Origin: Bacillota bacterium | Lineage (GTDB): Bacteria > Bacillota > Clostridia > Christensenellales > CAG-138 | Assembly: GCA_023435855.1 (NCBI GenBank) | Contig: JAEZLG010000241.1 | Span: forward strand, 1 to 5,329 | Reading direction: 5' to 3' | Length of the DNA: 5,329 nt | Shown: positions 1-5,278 of the stretch, piece after piece | Layout of the letters: each line of letters opens with the position of its first letter | Numbering within the stretch: position 1 is the stretch's first letter | Program-made: the position numbers and the translations under genes | Notes under the pieces: generated by a model | Database searches by the model: none | What the model was told of the DNA's origin: nothing | What the model saw: only the letters and a program-made list of their open reading frames with translations

Positions 1-534
1 ACCGTTGATTGCCTCCGCGGCATTTCCCGCCCCGTAAAGCTTCGGTTGTGCAATAACTGTACTTTGTGGTGGCTTTTCCGCTTCGACAACTTGTGCTGCA
101 GCCGTTTCAACCTTTTCGAACAAAGACTTTTTAACATCTTCCGCATGCGGTAAAACGGATATTTCCGACTTTAACGCCGCAGTACGCGTCTCGGTTTTCA
201 TTGGCACAGATGACCTTAAAATGCGAACATCGCGCTTGGCCTGCTCTTTTAACTTGACCCTACCTATAAAACCGCCCTCCGCCAAAAACTCTGTCTCACC
301 CGGTTTATCCGCAACAAGAAGCACCGCATGCACGTCAAACGGGCGAAGAACGGATCCTCTTAACCTTGCATCGAGCGCTACCTCACACAATACGCCGCGA
401 CCGTCCACCAGATACACTGTAAAAGTGCCTTCCGCTGCTCTGCGTAACAGTATCTCTATAAAAGTACCTTGCTTTTCGGTACGCACGCGCATGGTTCCCA
501 CAAGGTCCCCGGTCAGTATTAAGAGCTTTTCCAT
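1..534 (-). CDS. Conserved-looking hypothetical protein, N-terminal 178 residues (3' end off the window)
   Basis: An open frame runs on the minus strand from an ATG at 534-532 to the window edge with no stop in 178 codons, so the gene is partial. The start is supported by GGGAGG at 545-540, five bases upstream. The protein begins MEKLLILTGDLVGTMRVRTE. The first ~95 residues alternate hydrophobic and charged residues, suggesting a compact beta-rich domain (strand-like stretches such as GTFTVYLVDG and HAVLLVADK, ending near AEGGFIG). The rest is a charged Lys/Glu/Ala-rich segment with no motif I recognise (VKLKEQAKRDVRIL, then a low-complexity stretch with EKPPQ), perhaps a linker to a domain outside the window. 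No signal peptide or membrane segment is visible. I cannot name the family. It is transcribed divergently from the Nudix operon and preceded by a long structured leader, so attenuation or riboswitch-like control is plausible (inference). Confidence 0.8.
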   Translation of the reverse strand, partial: MEKLLILTGDLVGTMRVRTEKQGTFIEILLRRAAEGTFTVYLVDGRGVLCEVALDARLRGSVLRPFDVHAVLLVADKPGETEFLAEGGFIGRVKLKEQAKRDVRILRSSVPMKTETRTAALKSEISVLPHAEDVKKSLFEKVETAAAQVVEAEKPPQSTVIAQPKLYGAGNAAEAING

Positions 535-552
535 TTTTGCCTCCCGAAAAGT

Positions 553-588
553 AAAAAAAGGCGGGCTTCGCGTATACTTCACGAAACC
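553..588 (-). terminator. Rho-independent terminator / attenuator in the leader of the hypothetical gene
   Basis: On the minus strand GGTTTCGTG (588-580) pairs with CGCGAAGCC (572-564) over nine pairs, two of them G-U, with loop AAGTATA. CGCC and then seven T's (559-553) follow. It sits between the structured leader and the SD at 545-540, so it would stop transcription before the gene unless an alternative fold forms. GCTTC at 599-595 just upstream can compete for GAAGC of the 3' arm, which offers a possible antiterminator. The four-base gap before the T-tract weakens the call. Confidence 0.5.
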
Positions 589-615
589 GAAAGGAAGCTT
601 ATTTGCTGCTTAGAT

Positions 616-711
616 GGGGTGGACCGAACACCGTGTGGTTTGGCTGCGAGGCGGATGAGCCTCGCTGCGCGCGTGCCGGTAAATTACTCCGCGCGGCGCC
701 CGGTTCCCTCC
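616..711 (-). other. GC-rich three-way-junction RNA fold (P1/P2/P3) within the leader
   Basis: P1 joins 711-695 to 632-616. Its inner part is GGGCGCC against GGUGUUC (C-G, G-C and G-U pairs only). P2 closes on CGCGC 694-690 directly stacked on P1, with a loop holding GTAATTTAC. P3 is the perfect hairpin 665-646. The single-stranded joiner 645-633 reads AGCCAAACCACAC. The stretch is much richer in G+C than its AT-rich surroundings, as expected for folded RNA. No covariation could be tested. Confidence 0.45.
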
Positions 712-728
712 TTTCATATATATGAAAG
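711..728. repeat. Perfect 18-bp palindrome (operator candidate or 5' hairpin of the leader)
   Basis: CTTTCATATATATGAAAG equals its own reverse complement over all 18 bases. As DNA it could bind a dimeric regulator between the divergent genes. As minus-strand RNA it would form a 7-bp hairpin with an AUAU loop at the beginning of the leader, touching helix P1. A related inverted repeat sharing TCATATAT/ATATATGA lies over the putP -10 at 3464-3480. Confidence 0.45.
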
Positions 729-755
729 TGCTCCCGGGAATTATGTATGGTAAGA

Positions 756-782
756 TTGACTGTTTTTAAGCTATAATATAGA
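756..782 (+). promoter_or_regulatory. Candidate sigma-A promoter for the Nudix-DUF1461-tsaD operon
   Basis: TTGACT at 756-761 is a good -35. The perfect TATAAT at 772-777 is only 10 bases away, so the workable -10 would be TATAGA at 777-782 with a short 15-base spacer. Alternatively TATAAT acts with a poor -35 near 749-754. The AT-rich stretch in an otherwise GC-rich region and its place 50 bases before the Nudix start support a promoter; the exact hexamers are uncertain. Confidence 0.4.
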
Positions 783-798
783 AAAATGACGTGCTCAA
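770..798 (-). promoter_or_regulatory. Candidate sigma-A promoter for the minus-strand hypothetical gene
   Basis: Read on the minus strand, TTGAGC (798-793) and TATAGC (775-770) are separated by 17 bases. Each matches the consensus hexamer at four of six positions. Transcription would start near 763, giving a leader of about 230 nt. The -10 overlaps the TATAAT of the opposite strand, so the two promoters could exclude each other. Confidence 0.4.
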
Positions 799-828
799 AA
801 AAAGCTGATAGAAAGGCATTAGGCGAAC

Positions 829-1554
829 ATGAAAGAGCTTCGGGATGAACATGGGCAGACGCTCGCCGAATTTTTGGCCGCATACGATCCCAACAAATAT
901 CAGCGCCCCTCGGTGACGGTGGACATCGCGCTGTTTACGCTTTTGGAGAATTCCGGGCTATTTAGCCTGGCGGTGCTTCTAGTCAAGCGAGGGCGGCATC
1001 CATATATAAACGAATATGCGCTTCCGGGCGGATTTATCGAGCCGGGCGAGGAGCTTGTTGATGCCGCCAGTCGCGAACTTTTTGAAGAAACCGGTATGGA
1101 GGGATTTACGCTTAGACCGTTTGGTACATTTGGTACGGTGGATCGAGACCCTCGGACGCGTATCATAAGCGTAGGCCATTACGCGATTGCTCCTATGAGC
1201 TCACAAAAACCAAAAGCCGGCGACGATGCAGCTGCCGCTGCCTATTTTATTGTGGAAACACAGCTCGAAGCGAAAGCTGCCTCGGCAGAAACCTACCGGA
1301 TGACGCTGTTCGGAAGCCGTATACTTACCGCGCGCGCAAAACTCCGCTATGATATGCTCGGCTCCTACCCGGCACCCGCCGGCAAAGGCGACCTTGCCGC
1401 CGACCATGCACATATACTGTTTTCAGCACTCGTTGCGCTAAATGCGCAGCCACGCGAACGCATCGCACGGTTATTAACGCTTGGCCGCCAAGAGCTCGAG
1501 ATCGAAGCAATCGACGCGCTTGACCGTGCGCTTGCATGCATCCCTATAGTGTAA
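829..1554 (+). CDS. Nudix hydrolase, ADP-ribose pyrophosphatase / NrtR-like family
   Basis: This 241-residue protein carries a complete Nudix box at residues 68-90, fitting G-x5-E-x7-REUxEExGU exactly: G68, E74, then RELFEETGM from R82 to M90. These glutamates bind the divalent metal that drives cleavage of a nucleoside diphosphate linked to another moiety. The preceding YALPGGFIEPGEE and the following FGTFGTVDRDPRTRIISVG segment (about 98-115) resemble the COG1051 / NrtR group acting on ADP-ribose-type substrates, so that specificity is likely but inferred. Residues 186-241 begin with DLAADHAHILFSAL, like the end of the Nudix domain in NrtR proteins, then form a charged helical tail; I see no convincing winged-helix DNA-binding domain. 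The start at 829 has only a weak SD (AGG five bases upstream, or GAAAGG at 811-816). It is first in an operon, 16 bases ahead of the DUF1461 gene. Likely cytoplasmic. Confidence 0.85.
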   Translation: MKELRDEHGQTLAEFLAAYDPNKYQRPSVTVDIALFTLLENSGLFSLAVLLVKRGRHPYINEYALPGGFIEPGEELVDAASRELFEETGMEGFTLRPFGTFGTVDRDPRTRIISVGHYAIAPMSSQKPKAGDDAAAAAYFIVETQLEAKAASAETYRMTLFGSRILTARAKLRYDMLGSYPAPAGKGDLAADHAHILFSALVALNAQPRERIARLLTLGRQELEIEAIDALDRALACIPIV

Positions 1555-1570
1555 AATAGGGGGTGTTGAT

Positions 1571-2287
1571 ATGAGTAAGTGCGTTAAAAGCAAGCTTGCG
1601 CTTGTACTATCTACCGTTGCATCTTTATTGTTGATCGTTTCCGTGCTGTTTACCGCTTTACAGATTTCAATCAACGACCGCTCGTGGTTTGAGCGCGAAT
1701 ATGAAAAACTCAACCTGACGGAGAAAATCGGCATTTCAGTCAGCGACAGCACAGACGCCGTCATGCGCCTTATCGATTACATGGAAGGCCGCGTCGACAC
1801 CATCGAGCTTACCGTACACCATTATGGCGAAGCCGTATCCATGTACAACGAGCGCGAAGCGGATCACATGATAGACGTCCGCAACCTATATCAGGCATGG
1901 CGTTTTGTGCGCACCTATGGTGCTATTTTTGGAGTTATACTACTTTTAGGCGCGTTCTTGCTTGCGAAAAAGGACTTCTTAGTGATTCTCGCGCGCGGCT
2001 TTCTTTACGCGTCCGCGGCTTTTATATTGCTCCTTGTGGGCATTGGCCTGTTTGCCTTTATAGACTTCAACGCATTCTGGACGGCGTTCCATTACTTATT
2101 TTTCACCAATGATCTGTGGTTATTAAACCCCTTGACCGACCGTATGATACTCATCTGCCCCGAGAGACTGTTTTCGGACATCGTACTGCGCTTTGCTTCA
2201 CGCTTTGTACTTTGCTTTGCTCTGATGCTCGCGGCCGCGTTTTTTATAAAATACAGAGTAAAAGCAAGGTATGAACATGCACGCTGA
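1571..2287 (+). CDS. TIGR01906 / DUF1461 integral membrane protein
   Basis: A 238-residue membrane protein with four hydrophobic segments at about residues 9-30, 115-133, 141-164 and 207-227. Between the first and second lies a ~80-residue soluble loop, probably extracytoplasmic. The family signature is the FHYLFFTNDLWLLNP stretch at 173-187 followed by D190 and PE at 197-198; the loop also has the NEREADHMIDV element (93-103) that I associate with this family. The function of TIGR01906/DUF1461 proteins is unknown. The start is well supported by AGGGGGTG at 1558-1565, five bases before the ATG. It follows the Nudix gene by 16 bases and its end overlaps the start of tsaD, so all three genes are probably co-transcribed. 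It is not a transporter family I recognise. Recognition is from memory of the motif. Confidence 0.82.
   Translation: MSKCVKSKLALVLSTVASLLLIVSVLFTALQISINDRSWFEREYEKLNLTEKIGISVSDSTDAVMRLIDYMEGRVDTIELTVHHYGEAVSMYNEREADHMIDVRNLYQAWRFVRTYGAIFGVILLLGAFLLAKKDFLVILARGFLYASAAFILLLVGIGLFAFIDFNAFWTAFHYLFFTNDLWLLNPLTDRMILICPERLFSDIVLRFASRFVLCFALMLAAAFFIKYRVKARYEHAR
2266..2270 (+). promoter_or_regulatory. tsaD ribosome binding site that favours the ATG at 2277
   Basis: AAGGT lies inside the end of the DUF1461 gene. It abuts the ATG at 2271, too close to serve it, but sits six bases before the second in-frame ATG at 2277. The upstream alternative adds only two residues. Confidence 0.5.
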
Positions 2288-3338
2288 CGCATCTATTCTC
2301 AAAAATACAGCAGAGCCTCTGCTAAAAGAAGGCGGGCTTCTTCTTGCCATAGAAACCTCCTGCGATGAGACAGCTGCCGCCGTTTTAAATGCGCCTCGCA
2401 GTGTTCTTTCCATGAGCGTTTACACACAGATACCGCTCCATAAGCAATATGGCGGCGTGGTGCCGGAGCTTGCCTCAAGAAGCCATGTGGAGAAGCTCGG
2501 TCCCGTGGTTTCGGACGCACTAAATAAGGCAGGCTGTACGTTTCATGACATCGCCGCTGTGGCCGTAACCTACGGCCCCGGTCTTGTAGGTGCGCTTCTA
2601 ACCGGTGTAAGTTATGCAAAAGGCCTCGCGCTGTCTTTGGATATCCCACTCATAGGCGTGAACCATATCGAGGGGCATATTGCCGCCAACTACATTTCTT
2701 ACAGCGAGCTTGAACCGCCTTTTGTTTGCCTTGTTGCCTCCGGCGGGCACAGCCACATTGTGCTGGTGGAGGAGTATCGCAAATTCTCGCTCATAGGCAA
2801 AACGCGCGATGACGCAGCTGGTGAGGCGTTTGATAAGGCAGCTCGTGCGCTTGGGCTTTCCTACCCGGGCGGCCCCCAACTTGAACAGCTTGCTTTAAAC
2901 GGCAACCCGAATGCCTTTGCCTTCCATTCCTCATTAAACGAGGGGGAGGGCTTCGACTTCAGCTTTTCAGGTATTAAAACAGCGGTTGTGAACCTTCTCC
3001 ATACTGCGAAGCAAAAGGGGGAAGCGCTTTCCTATGCAGATGTTGCAGCCTCCTTCCAGCGTTCCGTCGTAAACGCACTCGCGGAAAAATCCGTCCGTGC
3101 CGCTTTAAGCCTTAGTAAAAATAAGCTTGCCCTTGCGGGCGGCGTAAGTGCCAACAAGTCTTTGCGTGAGGCCATGCGAATACGGGCTGATAAAGCAGGC
3201 ATCTCTTTTTATTGCCCTGAGTTTCGCTTCTGTACCGATAACGCAGCCATGATCGGCTGTGCGGGCTATTACGCATTATTAAGCGGTGAACACTCAGAAC
3301 TTTCTCTTAACGCAGTCCCCGCACTGACCCTCCAATAA
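2277..3338 (+). CDS. tsaD: tRNA N6-adenosine threonylcarbamoyltransferase TsaD
   Basis: TsaD transfers the threonylcarbamoyl group from threonylcarbamoyl-AMP to A37 of tRNAs that read ANN codons, acting with TsaB and TsaE in bacteria. The 353-residue protein (from ATG 2277; 355 from ATG 2271) has the full ASKHA-fold motif set: AIETSCDET near residues 24-32, the metal-binding HIEGH with H130 and H134, ASGGHSH at 154-160, DDAAGEAFDKAARALGL from about 178, FSFSGIKTAV, AGGVSAN at 287-293, and the third metal ligand D321 in CTDNAAMIG. Nothing essential is missing. About 20 residues precede the usual N-terminal strand, and no alternative start codon lies between them and that strand, so the extension seems real. 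The gene overlaps the end of the DUF1461 gene and probably depends on its translation. tsaB, tsaE and rimI are not adjacent here. A strong terminator follows. Confidence 0.97.
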   Translation: MHADASILKNTAEPLLKEGGLLLAIETSCDETAAAVLNAPRSVLSMSVYTQIPLHKQYGGVVPELASRSHVEKLGPVVSDALNKAGCTFHDIAAVAVTYGPGLVGALLTGVSYAKGLALSLDIPLIGVNHIEGHIAANYISYSELEPPFVCLVASGGHSHIVLVEEYRKFSLIGKTRDDAAGEAFDKAARALGLSYPGGPQLEQLALNGNPNAFAFHSSLNEGEGFDFSFSGIKTAVVNLLHTAKQKGEALSYADVAASFQRSVVNALAEKSVRAALSLSKNKLALAGGVSANKSLREAMRIRADKAGISFYCPEFRFCTDNAAMIGCAGYYALLSGEHSELSLNAVPALTLQ

Positions 3339-3370
3339 CGTTTGTATTTTTATACCGATAACGTTCTTAT

Positions 3371-3407
3371 AAAAAATGCGATACAGCAAAGCTGTATCGC
3401 ATTTTTT
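3371..3407 (+). terminator. Rho-independent terminator after tsaD
   Basis: A perfect 17-bp inverted repeat (3371-3387 with 3391-3407) has core ATGCGATACAGC, an AAA loop, six A's on the left and six T's on the right. It starts 33 bases after the tsaD stop and would end the Nudix-DUF1461-tsaD transcript. Its symmetry would also let it work on the minus strand, though no minus-strand gene ends here. Confidence 0.92.
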
Positions 3408-3423
3408 GGGCAGAATACTATTT

Positions 3424-3444
3424 GTATATTTCGTAAAAATATAC
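3424..3444. repeat. Inverted repeat just upstream of the putP -35 (operator candidate)
   Basis: GTATATTT (3424-3431) and AAATATAC (3437-3444) are perfect inverted 8-mers around a CGTAA spacer. The right arm ends one base before the -35 hexamer at 3446. This position suits a dimeric repressor or an activator contacting RNA polymerase. I cannot assign it to a known regulator; it does not match the CodY consensus. Confidence 0.45.
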
Positions 3445-3445
3445 G

Positions 3446-3474
3446 TTGTACTTTCTTTTATCATCATATATAAT
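3446..3474 (+). promoter_or_regulatory. putP sigma-A promoter
   Basis: TTGTAC (3446-3451) and a perfect TATAAT (3469-3474) are separated by the optimal 17 bases, predicting a start near 3481 and a ~45-nt leader. The -10 lies inside an inverted repeat (TCATATAT-A-ATATATGA, 3464-3480). The longest open reading frame of putP would begin with TTG at 3446, within this promoter, so that upstream start cannot be real. Confidence 0.8.
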
Positions 3475-3480
3475 ATATGA
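3464..3480. repeat. Inverted repeat covering the putP -10
   Basis: TCATATAT (3464-3471) and ATATATGA (3473-3480) are perfect 8-bp arms about a single A. A regulator here would block the -10 directly. The pattern may be incidental, because TATAAT-rich DNA easily makes such symmetry, but the arms resemble the palindrome at 711-728. Confidence 0.3.
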
Positions 3481-3514
3481 AATTTACCTGCGCCGAGTAT
3501 GTGCGGCTGCGGAG

Positions 3515-3521
3515 AAGGAGG
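3515..3521 (+). promoter_or_regulatory. putP ribosome binding site that fixes the start at 3527
   Basis: AAGGAGG stands five bases before the ATG at 3527, a near-perfect Shine-Dalgarno. It rules out the 27-residue upstream extension, whose codons lie in the promoter and leader. Confidence 0.9.
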
Positions 3522-3526
3522 TTCTC

Positions 3527-5104
3527 ATGAACGAAGGATCGATACAAATTTTAATCGTCATGGCCGTATACATGGCAGTGGTCATCGGAATCGGCGCTTA
3601 TTTTGCCAAGCGCGCCAACCAAAATACGGAGAACTATTTTCTGGGCGGGCGCACGCTGGGGCCATGGGTAACCGCCATGAGCGCAGAAGCGTCGGATATG
3701 TCGGGCTGGCTTCTTATGGGTCTGCCTGGGGTAGCGTATTGGTGCGGTCTTGCGGATGCGGCGTGGACGGCCATAGGTTTGGCGATAGGTACGTATCTCA
3801 ACTGGCTGATTGTTTCAAAAAGGCTTCGCCGTTACAGCGAAAAGGCAGGGAACGCGATCACGCTGCCCGAGTTTTTCTCCAATCGCTTCCGCGAGAATAA
3901 AAAGGTGCTGATGACGATATCGGCGCTGTTCATACTCGTATTTTTTACGGTCTATGCCGCAAGCTGCCTTGTTACCTGCGGCAAGCTGTTCTCCACGCTC
4001 TTTGGTGCTCCTTATGTTTCCATGATGATACTCGGTGCGGTATTCGTGCTCGTCTACACGCTCATCGGCGGGTTTTTGGCTGAAAGTGCATCGGACTTCA
4101 TGCAGGCTATCGTTATGATTATAGCCCTTGTAACTGTTTTAACGGTGGGCATTGTTGCAGCAGGCGGACTTAATGCCGTACTCGACAATGCGAATTCTAT
4201 TCCCGGCTTTCTGGAGTTTTTCGGCATAGCGAACCCTGCCGTTGATGAAAGCAAAATCCAAATCATAGAAAACGGTATGCCCGTGTTCAACGCGGCGCAG
4301 CCTTACGGATTTATTACCATTCTTTCCACCATGGCGTGGGGCTTGGGCTATTTCGGCATGCCGCAGGTGCTTTTGCGTTTCATGGCCATCCGTAAGGAAG
4401 GGGAACTCAAACGCTCGAGGCGCATCGCTGTAGTATGGGTCCTCATCTCCCTTTTTGCAGCCGTTTTCATCGGCATCGTAGGCAGAGCGCTGTACCCGGC
4501 GGAGCTTTTAAGCGCATCGGCGTCGGAAAATGTATTCATCCTCATTTCGACGAAGCTCTTGCCGCCGCTTTTAGCAGGCCTTATAATGTCCGGCATACTT
4601 GCTGCTACTATCAGCTCCTCAGATTCGTATCTGTTGATTGCGGCTTCTTCGGTTGCGAAAAATATCTATCACGGCATTATCAAAAAGAGTGCCTCCGATA
4701 AGGAAGTCATGCGCATTTCCCGCATCACGCTCCTTGTTATTACCCTCGTTGCCATTTTGATTGCGCTCGACGAAAAGAGCGTTATCTTCACTATTGTATC
4801 CTTTGCATGGGCAGGCTTCGGCGCTACATTTGGGCCGCTGATGCTGTTTTCCCTTTTCTTCAAGCGTACGAATCGTTCAGGTGCGATTGCAGGCGTATTG
4901 GGCGGCGGCGGCATGGTGTTTTTCTGGAAGCTCATCATCCGTCCGCTGGGCGGCGCATGGAATATCTACGAGCTGCTGCCTGCCTTCCTGTTCTCCTGCG
5001 CGCTTATCCTAATCGTTTCTCTCCTAACCGCACCTCCAGATAAAGAGCTGCAGGAAGAATTCGAGCAGGTACGCCTTGGCAGTGTAAGCGAAGCACAAAA
5101 GTAA
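3527..5104 (+). CDS. putP: Sodium/proline symporter PutP (SSS family)
   Basis: PutP imports L-proline across the cytoplasmic membrane with Na+, for use as carbon/nitrogen source, osmoprotectant or, in clostridia, as a Stickland electron acceptor. The 525-residue protein follows E. coli PutP throughout: NYFLGGRTLGPWVTAMSA, ASDMSGWLLMGLPG (55-68), FFTVYAAS, WGLGYFGMPQVLLRFMA (271-287) and SFAWAGFGATFGP (425-437). Candidate Na+ ligands align with the known ones: D57 with E. coli D55, and S363/S364 in AATISSS with S340/T341, so Thr is replaced by Ser. The many hydrophobic segments fit the 13-helix LeuT-type fold. It is longer than E. coli PutP (502), mainly from an insertion in the loop around residues 222-258. 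Start choice rests on AAGGAGG at 3515-3521. It has its own promoter and terminator, and no proline catabolic gene is next to it. A related amino acid as substrate cannot be excluded. Confidence 0.94.
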   Translation: MNEGSIQILIVMAVYMAVVIGIGAYFAKRANQNTENYFLGGRTLGPWVTAMSAEASDMSGWLLMGLPGVAYWCGLADAAWTAIGLAIGTYLNWLIVSKRLRRYSEKAGNAITLPEFFSNRFRENKKVLMTISALFILVFFTVYAASCLVTCGKLFSTLFGAPYVSMMILGAVFVLVYTLIGGFLAESASDFMQAIVMIIALVTVLTVGIVAAGGLNAVLDNANSIPGFLEFFGIANPAVDESKIQIIENGMPVFNAAQPYGFITILSTMAWGLGYFGMPQVLLRFMAIRKEGELKRSRRIAVVWVLISLFAAVFIGIVGRALYPAELLSASASENVFILISTKLLPPLLAGLIMSGILAATISSSDSYLLIAASSVAKNIYHGIIKKSASDKEVMRISRITLLVITLVAILIALDEKSVIFTIVSFAWAGFGATFGPLMLFSLFFKRTNRSGAIAGVLGGGGMVFFWKLIIRPLGGAWNIYELLPAFLFSCALILIVSLLTAPPDKELQEEFEQVRLGSVSEAQK

Positions 5105-5117
5105 CCTTATGTATAAC

Positions 5118-5149
5118 GGGGGAGCCTATAGGCTCTCCTGTTTCTTTCC
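5118..5149 (+). terminator. Rho-independent terminator after putP
   Basis: GGGGAGCC (5119-5126) pairs with GGCTCTCC (5131-5138), eight pairs including one G-U, around a TATA loop. A T-rich tail TGTTTCTTT follows. It begins 14 bases after the putP stop, so putP is transcribed alone. Confidence 0.85.
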
Positions 5150-5209
5150 TTCAATTTAAACTGGCTCCATACAGGCTCTATCTTTAGAAATTACCGTCTT
5201 ATAGTGCCG

Positions 5210-5238
5210 TTGACAAAAGTTAGGCCTTGAATTAGAAT
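5210..5238 (+). promoter_or_regulatory. Sigma-A promoter of the tRNA-Gly gene
   Basis: A perfect TTGACA (5210-5215), 17 bases, and TAGAAT (5233-5238, five of six) predict a start near 5245, about 35 bases before the mature tRNA. Near-consensus promoters are usual for stable RNA genes. Any further tRNAs on the transcript lie beyond the window. Confidence 0.82.
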
Positions 5239-5278
5239 AGTAATGCTATATCGCAAAATAAGCGATTGGTGTTGCGAC

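Larger units (their letters stand above)
540..763 (-). ncRNA. Candidate structured 5' leader / orphan cis-regulatory RNA upstream of the hypothetical gene
   Basis: From a candidate minus-strand start near 763, the transcript would carry about 230 nt before the ATG. In RNA order, its elements are: an 18-nt palindrome (728-711); a long helix P1 in which 711-695 pairs with 632-616 (17 against 17 nt, three mismatches or one bulge, several G-U pairs); P2 in which CGCGC/GCGCG pairs (694-690 with about 673-667); P3, a perfect 7-bp GCGAGGC/GCCTCGC hairpin with a 6-nt loop (665-646); a 13-nt linker; the closing strand of P1; then a terminator-like hairpin (588-564), seven U's (559-553) and the Shine-Dalgarno. 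The aptamer-like junction, terminator, SD order is typical of riboswitches and attenuators. I compared it from memory with T-box, TPP, SAM, cobalamin, FMN, glycine, ZTP, guanidine, c-di-AMP and small SRP RNA consensus motifs and found no match. The helices are hand-folded. It could instead be a free-standing small RNA with its own terminator. Confidence 0.5.

Noticed and set aside
221..613. Plus-strand 130-residue frame opposite the hypothetical gene
   Set aside because: It is antisense to the minus-strand frame, which has a strong SD and coherent protein composition; this one is Ser/Thr/Arg/Pro-rich, as shadows usually are.
616..632. T-box-like sequence GGGGTGGACCG on the plus strand
   Set aside because: The T-box core needs TGGNACC; a base is missing here, the strand faces away from the terminator, and no specifier stem is evident.
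610..717. Minus-strand 35-codon frame (MKGGNRAPRG...) within the structured leader
   Set aside because: It coincides with the predicted RNA helices, is rich in Arg/His/Pro as GC-rich noncoding DNA often is, and has no SD at a good distance. A leader peptide is not excluded but is unsupported.
599..883. Minus-strand 94-residue frame across the divergent intergenic region
   Set aside because: It runs through the candidate promoters and into the Nudix gene on the other strand, with no SD and no recognisable protein character.
3233..3363. 11-base direct repeat TACCGATAACG at 3233-3243 and 3353-3363
   Set aside because: One copy is inside conserved tsaD coding sequence and there is no further repeat structure; probably chance.
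3446..3526. Upstream TTG start giving putP 27 more residues
   Set aside because: The TTG is the -35 hexamer and the extension spans the -10. AAGGAGG and ATG at 3527 match the usual PutP N-terminus.
5150..5209. Search for a gene or regulatory RNA between the putP terminator and the tRNA promoter
   Set aside because: Only a short AT-rich spacer with an imperfect GGCTC-type echo of the terminator arm; no frame, hairpin or motif could be supported.
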